The translations under genes and the position numbers were made by a program. A model generated the notes under the pieces. That model made no database searches, was not told where the DNA came from, and saw nothing but the letters and a program-made list of their open reading frames with translations. From Salvelinus alpinus (lineage: Eukaryota > Chordata > Actinopteri > Salmoniformes > Salmonidae), in assembly GCF_045679555.1 (NCBI RefSeq), contig NC_092091.1, positions 69,680,389-69,744,388 of the forward strand: DNA of 64,000 bases, read 5' to 3'. Positions 1-12,100 of this stretch are shown here, piece after piece (positions within the stretch are counted from its first letter, which is position 1; each line of letters starts with the position of its first letter).

Positions 1-194
1 GGGCAAATGGATCATTTGTGGTTAACCATCTGAAAACAAAAGTCAAATTAGTACACTGACAACTTGTAATGAATTAAAACTAATGTACAGTCAATTATTA
101 GGGATATGTTTTTTTGGCCAGGTCATGTAAAAAGGGAAAACTCAGAACCCAAGTAATTATCTTTTATTGTGGGCGACATATTTTCTCTACACAC

Positions 195-3100
195 CTGCCG
201 ATGTAGACGTGACACACGGCGCACTTCCTGGTCATGACCCTGTGCTTGTGGGTAAGGAGAGGGTACAACTTCCTATCCAGGCAGTCATCCTTATGAGCCA
301 GTCTGGAAACATTGGGCAGAGATCAAATAAAAAACATGTCCACACTAATGAAACCTAGCCAAAACAATCTGTACTGAGCTAGCCTTGTTACGCATCTACC
401 ATAGTGACTGGAAGCTTTCACCTTTATCGTGGAATGGTCTCCAATGCACTTTAAAATATGATGAATTGGTGCCTCAGTGCAGGGGTGTAAAACTCATTCC
501 ATGGAGGACCTAGTGTCTGCTGGTTTTTGTTTTTCCTTTTAATGAAGACCTGGACAACCAGGTGAGGAGAGTTCCTTACTAATTGCTGACCTTAATTAAT
601 CAATCAAGTACAAGGGAGGAGCGAACACTCGGTCCTCTGTGGAATGAGTTTGACCCCTGCGCTGTAGGCCTAGGGCACTTTTTTCCCAAACTCGGTCCTC
701 TGGACCCCAAAGGGTGCACATTTTGTTTTTTACCCTAGAACTACTCAGCTGATTCAAATGATCAAAGGTGGATGATTATTTGAATCAGCTGTGTAGTGTT
801 AGGGTAAAAAACAAAACGTGCACCCTTTGGGGTCCAGAGGACCGAGTTTGGGAAAAAAGTGCCCTAGGCCTACAGCGCAGGGGTCAAACTCATTCCACAG
901 AGGACCGAGTTTGGAAAACACTGGTCCAGGGCATGTGATGGCTCCTAGGGGATCTTTTTACTGAAGAATGTCTTAAAACGACAACAATACATGAAAAGCA
1001 AAACACTACCATTTTTTTAATGAATGTATTCTGTATTGTATTAAACAGGGCTCATCTGGAAAAGAGACCTTGATCTCAGCCTTGACTCCCTGTCAAAATA
1101 AAAGGTTAAATAAAAACTGTTGAAAAGGACAAAGTGATGGGAAAATATCTGAGCCAGCACAGTTTGGTAACAGTTTTACTGGCATCACTGAGGCCTTCTT
1201 GGAAACGTCACGCCACAAAACCAGCCTTCATGCACAGTTAGTGCCTCCAGCAAAGAAAACCAGTCAGAAGAATGCTAAAACTTGAATCAAATCAGTCTCA
1301 GAAAGCTGAAAAGGCTGACCTACAATACAGATCAATTGGAAAGCCTCAAGGCTCTTTATCATGTGAGTGAATTGATCAAAGAAATGACTTGATCCTATTC
1401 ATCTAGAAAGGGCAGCACTTTCCCCTGACCTGCTGTCTTACAAGAAATCTGGCCTTCTTCACAGTACTGATATGATGTAAGGTGAACTGATTTCTGACAC
1501 ATTGATTTCTCATAGATACAGCAACATGTTTTGGCTCTGTAGTCGGCACTTTGGTTTTTAAATGATACAATGACTGAGGTTAAAGTGTAGACTGTCAGCT
1601 TAAATTTGAGCTTATTTTCATCCATATCAGGTGACCCGTTTAGTAATTAACACACTTTTTGTACATTCGTTAAGTACTTAGACCCCTTGACTTTTTCCAT
1701 ATTTTGTTACGTTACAGCCGTATTCTAAAATGTATTAAATGTTTTTTTCCCCCCCCACTCAATCTACACACAATACCCCATAATGGTTTTAAGAAATGGT
1801 TTGCAAATATATACAAAATAATGTAATATTAAATGTACATAAGTATTCAGACCCTTTACACAGTACTTTGTTGAAGCACCTTTGGCAGCGATTACGGCCT
1901 CAATTCTTCTTGGGTATGACGCTACAAGCTTGGTGCACCTGTATTTAGGGAGTTTCTCCCATTCTTCTCTGCAGAGCCTCTCAAGCTGTCAGGTTGGATG
2001 GGGAGCGTCGCTGCATAGCTATTTTCAGGTCTCTCCAGAGGTGGTCGATCGGGTTCAAGTCCAGGCTCTGGCTGGGCCACTCAAGGACAGGTCCCAAAGC
2101 CACTCCTGCGTTGTCTTGGCTGTGTGCTTAGGGTCGTTGTTCTGTTGGAAGGTGAACCTTTGCCCCAGTCTGAGGTCCTGAGCAGGTTTTCATCAAGGAT
2201 CTCTCTGTACTTTGAGCCGTTCATCTTTCCCTCGATCCTGACTAGTCTCCCAGTCCTTGACGCTGAAAAACATCCCCACAGCATGATGCCGCCACCACCA
2301 TGCTTCTCCAGACGTGACACAAGGAAATTCAGGCCAAAGAGTTCAACCTTGGTTTCATCAGACCAGAGAATCTTTTCTTATGGTCAGGTGCCTTTTGGCA
2401 AACTCCAAGTGGGCTGTCATGTGCCTTTTACTGAGAAGTGGCTTCCGTCTGGCCACTCTACAATAAAGACCTGATTGATGGAGTGCTGCAGAGATGGTTG
2501 TCCTTCTGGAAGGTTCTCCCATCTCCACAGAGGAACTCTGGAGCTCTGTCAGAGTAACCATCGGGTTCTTGGTCACCTCCCTGACCAAGGCCCTTCTCCC
2601 CCGATTGCTCAGTTTGGCAGGGCAGCCAGCTCTAGGAAGGGTCTTGGTGGTTCCAAACTTATTCCATTTAAGAATGGAGGCCACTGTGTTCTTGGGGACC
2701 TTCAATGCTGCAGACATTTTTTGGTACCCTTCCCCATATCTGTGCCTCAACACAATCCTGTCTCTGAGCTCTACGACAATTCCTTCAAAGTCATGGCTTG
2801 GCTTTTGTTCTGACATGCACTGTCAACTGTGGGACCTTATACAGACAGGTGTGTGCCTTTCCAAATCATGTCCAATCAATTTACCACAGGTGTTCTTCAA
2901 CAAAGTTGTCGAAATATCTCAAGGATGATCCATGGAAACAGGATGCACCTGAGCTCAATTGAGTCTCATAGCAAAAGGGTCTAAATGCTTAAGTAAATAA
3001 GGTATTTTTTTTAAAGAAAAAAAATAATACATTTGCTAATATTTTAAAATGCCTGTTTTCGCTAATGTCATTATGGGGTATTGTGTGTAGATTGATGAGG

Positions 3101-6100
3101 AAAATTGTTTATTTAATCCAATTTTAGAATAAGGCTGTAATGTAACAATGTGGAAAAGCACATGTTGACAAGATGTTGGGGAATCACTGAAGGGGAATAT
3201 TGACCAACTGAGCATCAGTGTACAGCTCAATAAACACACTAGGCGTTTTGTTACATTTCAGTCTGCTGTGATGTATTTAAAGTGTCATATTGAGATGCAA
3301 ACTCAATTGAATAAATGTAAACTCTATATCTGACATGGTACAGGTGTCTTCTTTTTTTAAGCCCATAACTGTGTGTGTCATGTGTATACTTCTGTTTTTA
3401 AGTAGATTTGTTTAAGACTCCCAAGAAATCACTCTGTGACCCTGATTAAGCCCACTGCAGTAAAAGGTTATCAAGGGGGTAAAATTATCTGTTTAAGTCA
3501 TTAGTAAAGAACACATCGTTAAAGAGTACAATTATATTTTATAGGTGGTTTTAAGCCTGTCAATCATTTATTGCTTCATAAGCAGAAACATTGTGGGTGC
3601 CCAAGTCATTAAGCATGTTGTGAACCGAGGGTCACCCTAAGTTCATATTACTGAACGCATTAAGGCGTTATCTGTTAGACGCCTAGAGTTCCGAGCTTGC
3701 AGACACGTCTCTGCTTGTAAATACCCCTGCTTGTAACCTGACACCCCCCCGCACCGGTACCCCCTGTATATAGCCTCGTTATTGTTAAATCTTTTATTTT
3801 ATTTCGTTGATTTAGGAAATATTTTCTTAAATCCTATTTTTCTTAAATGCATTGTTGGTTAAGGGCTTGTAAGTAAGCATTTCACAGTAAGGACTACCCC
3901 TTTTGTATTCGGCGCATGTGACAAATATAATTCGATTTTGATTTGACACACACATCCCAAGAACCCATTGGCTCTTGTGTAGAGACAGAAACAGAGCGGG
4001 GAGAGACAGCTCGAGAGAAAGATTTCATTAAAAAGGTAAATACAATTTTCTTTAAAACCTTTTCTTTTATTAAATCTTCAGTACAGAAATGTAAGCATAC
4101 ATATTACAATTATTAAAGTTTTCTATGCAATATTAAAAGACTGTTCTTAGAAAAGACTGTTCTAATTCCTGTTCTTAGAGAAGACTGTTCTAATTCCTGT
4201 TCTTAGAGAAGACTGTTCTAATTCCTGTTCTTAGAGAAGACTGTTCTAATTCCTGTTCTTAGAGAAGACTGTTCTAATTCCTGTTCTTAGAGAAGACTGT
4301 TCTAATTCCTGTTCTTAGAGAAGACTGTTCTAATTCCTGTTCTTAGAGAAGCGCATGCCCGTCTGACCTGGGACTGACTGTAACCGAACACCACCCCCAC
4401 TTGCCCTCCTACCCCTTGTACAATACATAAATAACCCTTGTACAATATATAAATAACCCTTAGCCTCCTACCCCTTGTACAAGGTATAAATAACCCTGTG
4501 AGCTAACTCTCAGCTCATTACACACCACCTTGTGAAACACATCCCAGTCCTCAAGCCTGTATTCCACTCAAGGTTTGGTCTGTATATTCTTCTCCTTCGG
4601 ATAAGGTATAGAGCGTCACTCTACAGGCTGGGTAATCAAACGCCTTACCCCATAGCTGTCCAGTAGACATAACCACTTGATCTCCCAGCACCGTTATGGG
4701 TAGTATTTGGGTTCTGCACAAATGTAGAAAACTATTTTTTGTAGTGTTGATTTATACTAAGCCCTTTTTCTGTTGAAGCCTGCATCCTACTTCCGATGTT
4801 ACGGTCATCACGTGCGTGTCTGTAAGTAACAACTCCATGTTTTTCTTATTTTTTAGAGTTTTCTGTTTCTCTCGCGAGGTTTCTTCTTGCTCGCAGTGTT
4901 CACAGGACAAGCCTAAGACTGACTTATACACAGGCAGACCTATCCGGGTTGACCAAAATGGCGCCATCAGAGGGCTGCCTCGCTTCTAGGCCTTAGGAAA
5001 CTTTGCAGTATTTTGTTTTTTTATGTATCATTCCTTACATTGTTAGCCCAGAAAATCTAAAGTGTTATTTCATACAACCAGGAAGAACTATTGGATATCA
5101 GAGCGACATCAACTTTCCAGCACTACAACCAGGAATACAACTTTCCAGAAGCGGATCCTTTGTCCGAACCACCCAGGGCATTTGAAGTGATTCCAGAGGC
5201 TGACCCAAAACAACACCGCCGGAGAAGAGGTAGATGGAGCGGTCTTCAGGTCAGACTTGGGAGGCGCGCACACCACCCACCGCTTCCGAGTATATTACTT
5301 GCTAATGTCCAGTCTCTAGATAACAAGGTAGATGGAATTAGGGCACCTTCTTTGTCCGCTTTGAGGATAATACAGTGCCAACGATGCTGCCCGCTACCAA
5401 GGACTGTGGGCTCTCCTTCTCCGTGGCCAACGTGAGTAAGACATTTAAACGTGTTAACCCTTGCAAGGCTGCCGGCTCAGACCGCATCCTCAGAGCATGC
5501 GCAGACCAGCTGGCTATTCAATCTCTCTATCCCAGTCTGCTGTCCCCATATGCTTCAAGATGGCCACCAATGTTCCTGTACCCCAGGCGGCACTGAACTA
5601 AATTACTATCGCACCGTAGCACTCACTTCTGTCATCATGAAGTGCTTTGAGAGACTAGGCAAGGATCATATCACCGCCACCTTACCGGCCACCCTAGACC
5701 CACTTCAATTTGCTTACCGCCCCAATAGGTCCACAGACAATGCAATCGCCGTCACGCTGCACACTTCCCTATCCCATCTGGACAAGAGGAATACCTATGT
5801 AAGAATGCTGTTCATTGACTACAGCTCAGCATTCAACACCATAGTATTCTCCAAGCTCATCGTTAAGCTTGAGGCCCTGGGTCTCAACCGCGCACTGTGC
5901 AATTGGGTCCTGGACTTCCTGACGGGCCGCCCCCAGGTGGTGAAAGTAGGAAACAACATCTCCACTTTGCTGATCCTCAACACAAGGGTGTGTGCTCAGC
6001 CCCCTTCTGTACTCTGTTCACCCATGACTGCGTGGCCACGCACGCCTCCAACTCAATCATCAAGTTTACAGACGACACAACAGTAATAGGCTTGATTAAC

Positions 6101-9100
6101 AACAACAAGACAGCCTACAGGGAAGAGGTGAGGGAGTGTGGTGTCAGGAAAACAACCTCTCTCAACAAAACAAAGGAGATGATCGTGGACTTCAGGAAAC
6201 AGCAGAGGGAGCACCCCCCTATCCACATCGACGGGACAGCAGTGGAGAAGCTGGAAAGTTAAGTTCCTGGGCATACACATCACGGACAAACTGAAATGGT
6301 CCACCCACACAAACAGCGTGGTGAAGAAGGTCACCTAAAACCCTCAAACTTTTACAGATGCACAATTGAGAGCATCCTGTTGGGCTGTATCACAGCCTGG
6401 TACGGCAACTGCACCGCCCTCAACCGCAAGGCTCATCAGAGGGTGGTGCGGTCTGCACAGCGCATCACCAGGGGCAAACTACCTGCCCTCCAGGACAGCT
6501 ACAGCACCCAATGTCACAGGAAGGCCAAAAAGATCAAGGACAACCACCACCCGAGCCACTGCCTGTTCACCCCGCTATCATCCAGAAGGCGAGGTCAGTA
6601 CAGGTGCATCAAAGCTGGGACCGAGAGACAGCTTCTATCTCAAGGCCATCAGACTGCTAAACAGCCATCACTAACACAGAGTGGCTGCTGCCTACACAGA
6701 CTTGAAATCATTGGCCACTTTAATAAACAGATCACTAGTCACTTTAATAATGTTTACATATCTTGCATTACTCATCTCATATGTATATACTGTATTTTAT
6801 ACCATCTATTGCATCTTGCCTATGGTCACTCATTGCTCATACATATATTTATATGTATATATTCTTATCCCATTCCTTTACTTAGATTTGTGTGTATTGG
6901 GTAGTTGTTGGGGAATTGTTAGATTACATGTTAGATATTGCTGCACTCTCGGAACTAGAAAAACAAGCATTTCGCTACACCTGCAATAACATCTGCTAAA
7001 CATGTGTATGTGACCAATAAAATTTGATTTGAAATTGCTTTTTCCATGTTCATTCTACAAGGGGTCACACGCTCACAACACAACAATTCCACAAGTTCCC
7101 TACAAAACTTCCCAACTGTTTGAACTGTCAAAAGTTCAAACTCAAGCCTCCCCGAAAAGTTATTTTTACATATTTTTACTTCAAACACATTTCTTTATGT
7201 TCAACAAGTTCACTACACATCACCTGAGAGGATGTCACTAAGAGATCAACAAGTTCAAACTTCAAACGCATTTTTTACTTCAAAGAAACAGGTGTACTGT
7301 CAAGTTACGGAATGACACACTAAATATAGTGAGAACATCCAGAGGTGATGTCATTAAGAGGTCAACCAAAAGGACACAGCAAAGCACATCAATCCGTTTT
7401 TGACAGCAACTGTCTACTATATTCGCTCTTGCATATGCTGTTTGTTTTGGTTGTGTTTGAGATTATTTTGTGCCCAATAGAAATTCATGGTAAATAATGT
7501 AGTGTGTCACTTTTATTGTAAATGACACAATACATTATTTACCATGAATTTCTATTGGGCACAAAATAAATCTGAAACACAACCAAAACAAACAGCAAAT
7601 GCATCCCAAAAATGTGTAGAGGCACAAGTTTGGTATAGTCATTGCGTGCTATGAACATGAGACCAAATACTAAACATTTTACGTGAATTTGTCACAATAC
7701 TTTTGGTCCCCTAAAATGGGGGGACTATGTACAAAAGTGCAGTAATTTCTGAATGGTTCACCCAATATGATTAAAAATCCCCTCAAATTAAAGCTGACAG
7801 TCTGCACTTTCACCTCATAGTTGTATCATTTATAATCCAAAGTGCTGGAGTACAGAGTTAAAACAACAAACGTGTCACTGTCCCAACACTTTTGGAGCTC
7901 ACTGTAGGGGGAAACGACACACCAAGTCAAAGCTCAAAATCCAGGTATCAATATGGATGACAAAATACGACCTCTGACCTGATATCGGTGATGATGACAA
8001 CGTGCTCGCAGTCTCCCTGGTGACAGAAGAGGTAGGGGTAGCCCACCTTCACCATCAGGTCGTAGAACCTGGTGTCCTCCATCTTGGCCTTCTGGAACGT
8101 GGGGAAGTCTCTGGTCTTTGCCCAATCAATGGTGGTCCTGGAAATATAGTACAATGCAACTTTATTGTCCAATTTGAAAAGTACAGTAGAAAGTAGAGGG
8201 AGAGAAATGAACTCCAACACCCAGAAAATACGCTTTGGAAATCTAAAAGCGCAACATTTAAGATTTTACTGAGTTACAGTTCATATTGAAATAAATAAAT
8301 TAGGTCCTAAACAGCTCTGGTGGACATTCTTGCAGTCAGCATGCCAATTGCACGCTCCCGCAAAACTTGAGATATCTGTGGCATTGTGTTGTGTGACAAA
8401 ACTGCACATTTTAGAGTGGCCTTTTATTGTTTCCCAGCACAAGGTGCACGCGTGTAATGATCATGCTGTTTAATCAGCTTTTTGATATGACACCTGTTAG
8501 GTGGATGGATTATCTTGGCAAATGGGAGAAATGCTCACTAACAGGGATGTAAACAACTTTGTGCACAACATTTTAGAGAAATAGGCTTTGTGTGTATGAA
8601 GCATTTCTGGGATCTTTTATTTCAGCTCATGAAACACGAGACCAACACTTTACATATTGTGTTCATATTTTTGTTCAGTATACTTACTAGCCTTGTCTGC
8701 GAAATTATTTGATTATACTTGGGCTTAAAGGTTGTTTCCAGTTCATCAATAAAATGCACATGAATATCCATTAGATATAGCAGATACTGAGCAAATGGCT
8801 AAGTAGATGAGAGGGGAGCATGGAGAACGTATTTTCCTATTTCCAATGGGTCTTGTTTGACATTTTAAGGAACTGGATTGTGGCCCATTACAATCTAACA
8901 TCTCTGTTGATTCCGCTGACACATCCCAAAGGTTAACCCAGGCATATAGTTGAGTCTGGGTCATAGTTAGGCAAACCGAATGCAATATTCTGCACCTAAA
9001 ACCTTCCCAAATCTCCATCTCCGAACCAATATAGAGTTCTATGGCTGAAAAAAGTATTGTCTTAATACCTTGTGGATCTGCCCCTACCTCTCACTCTACA

Positions 9101-12100
9101 CTAAATGTCTCTGCAATATACAGGCCTGGCTTTTGTCTTTTTCGGGTTACTCCCTGGCTTCTACAGGCCCATTTCCACAGATGTTCTCTCACAGGATCAG
9201 GATCAGCTAAGGTGAGAGTTCAAGTAAGCCTAGTCTGAAGTGTTCAGTCAGTCCAGTCGACGTAGCCAGAGGGGATGACGGTTCAGTCAGTCCAGTCGAT
9301 GTAGACAGAGGGGATGACGGTTCAGTCAGTCCAGTCGATGTAGCCAGAGGGGATGAAGGTTCAGTCAGTCCAGTTGATGTAGCCAGAGGGGATGAAGGTT
9401 CAGTCAGTCCAGTCGATGTAGCCAGAGGGGATGAAGGTTCAGTCAGTCCAGTCGATGTAGCCAGAGGGGATGACGGTTCAGTCAGTCCAGTCGATGTAGC
9501 CAGAGGGGATGAAGGTTCAGTCAGTCCAGTCGATGTAGCCAGAGGGGATGAAGGTTCAGTCAGTCCAGTCGACGTAGCCAGAGGGGATGAAGGTTCAGTC
9601 AGTCCAGTCGACGTAGCCAGAGGGGATGAAGGTTCAGTCAGTCCAGTCGATGTAGCCAGAGGGGATGAAGGTTCAGTCAGTCCAGTCGATGTAGCCAGAG
9701 GGGATGAAGGTTCAGTCAGTCCAGTCGATGTAGCCAGATGACAGTTGGATGTCAGAGAAAGCGAGAAAGAAGAGAGAGCTACTTACTCGCTCATGTCCTG
9801 ACACTCAGGGTGACGCATGTCATTGTAGAAGACCCCTTCAAAGTAGAAGAAGGCGGATTTGAAGTGATCCTGAAACAGACAGTGAAAAGGTTCACCCAAC
9901 ACCGACATGATGATCAAGTCCTATTATGTAGGCTTATACTACTGAATGTTCGGTTTTGGAAGTGGGGTGGTAGCGTCTAACATTTGGATTCATTAGTTTG
10001 TTGTGCACTGCTCTGTGATGTAAGGGACGACTTTTTAAGACGAACTGTCTAGCGACTATGGATTCACATTCCGACGGTAGCCTAGCGTTTAGAGCGTTGG
10101 GTCAGTAACTAAAACGGCTGCTAGTTCGAATCCCCGAGCCGACAACGTGAAAAACCTGCCTATGTGCCCTTGAGCAAAGACTTTAACCCCAATTGCTCCA
10201 GGGTCGCCGCTGATAATGCCTGACCCTGGCCGTGACCCCAATCTCTGAGTGTGTCTCAGGGGGAGTTGGGATATGCAAATAATACATTTCCATTTCACAC
10301 GTGTATAATACACACTGGTACATGTGTGAAACAGGGAAATATCAGCACCCACCTACCATTCCAATAGTATGGTTTGAGCATGTCTCTTTGTGCGCGTGTC
10401 ACCTTGCTGATGAAGTCCGGTGCCATGTCAGGCGTGTTGCTGAACTCTCCAAAGACCTGCAGGTCACTGATACAGCAGATAGCGTCCCTCAGGTCCACCA
10501 GACTATGGGAGCCCAGCATCTGAAGGGTCATGTGGGGCCTCACATACCTAAACTGGAAGAGAACGTACGTTATAGGGAAATAATGCAAGCTCTAGAATGC
10601 CCTTTAAGCCAATCAGAAATGGGTATTCAACAATGCCATGGTATAAATTAGATTAATAGGCAAAGATAATGTACATGTCTTACAAAAGCACATCTACTGT
10701 TGTGTCTAATGATGGAGATTGTTGGAATTAGGCTTTTCAACTTCTGGTGATTCTCACAAAGACTTGGAATCGAAGAAGTGAAACTGCACGTACTCTCTCA
10801 AATATGGCTGGGTAGAGAACGTTGATGCTCAAAATGATCTCCCCTTCTGGCACCAAGTCAACAGGGTCCTCAGGCCTTTTACCCACCGCTAGGCTCTCCT
10901 AGAAGATCAAAACAACACACACACACACGTCAATCAAATTTCTAAAAACAACCCCCTCTTAGCTCTTGTCGGTCGTGTTCATTAGGCACCAAACTGAAGA
11001 ATTACGACCCAGAGGTCTAGGTGCGTAGACTTCTGGGTGTCAGTCACGCTACAGGTTAAAGGTCACATCAACAGGTTATACTCTATGCAAGTGACCCATA
11101 GTTTTCCAATGGTATTCAATGAGCAAAACAATGTGTGCAATGGTCTGCAACGCAAACGCCTGGTAGAAGTAAATCCATCCTCAAACACAAATATAAGTTT
11201 ATATATCTTAAACTACTTAAATAATATAATCATGAATCCCACGGAAGTAAAATGGAAGTAAAACGGAAGGGGCGGTTACTTTCACAGGGTATAACTAACC
11301 AGTTCGTCTTGGTAGTGGTCAACTCTGCTTATCTTATCGATCCTCAGGGTGCTTTTGTAGTCCTGCTTCTTCTTCCTCTGTCTGAACATGAACACGGCAA
11401 CACTTTTTTAATGCAGTGAATGAGTAACTGTCTGCAGAACATGGAATTGACGCATTTATCATGTATAAATGGTCTAGGATATAATTTGTATAGTAAAAAC
11501 GTTGTAATGTTTTACATTAGTGTTTGAAGAGTGGGGTCAGGTGGCACAACGTTGGTGTCAAGAGGCTCGTCTTCAGCTTGACAGCGAAGAGTGTCAACGC
11601 TGGAAAAAGATTCAACAATGTGAAGATTACAGAACAGATGGGTCATTTGACAGCAAAAGGTCTGAACCTTCACTTTATAAAAAACATCTCTGATACCACT
11701 CGTTTTGACCAACATTCTAAAATGCGTCATAAAACAAAAACAGAGTGAAGTTATATCCCTGGTCCACTACTACAGACGCTGAAGTTCAACAACAAACATC
11801 TTATTATTGACAAACGATAACTAGCATATTGAAAAGTTACTGCTTGTCAACTAGACAGACACAATGGCGTTTCAGCTACCTAGCTAGAGTACCAAATACA
11901 TTTATAACTACCCCTTACTGTACAAACCTGCAGATAGCTTTCAGTTCATCCAACGTTTCTGGTGCGATTCCCATCTCCTTTGCAAAGTCGGCATCTTCAG
12001 TCTCTTCGTATTTTTCCTCGTAGGAATAGTCAATTGGTTTCAATTTCTCAAGCCATGCTGTTCTGAATGAGCCAACGTGGAATGGTTTAGTATTTATGTC

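Noticed and set aside
1882-2928. Plus-strand open frames of 99-144 codons overlapping the Tc1
   Set aside because: They are antisense shadows of the minus-strand transposase.
4353-4720. Possible LTR with TATA-like TATAAATAACCC repeats
   Set aside because: No TG...CA boundaries, no partner repeat and no target-site duplication could be found; kept only as a note on the stretch.
9240-9737. CRISPR-like array of regular repeats
   Set aside because: Units are contiguous with no unique spacers and the genome is vertebrate; it is a minisatellite.
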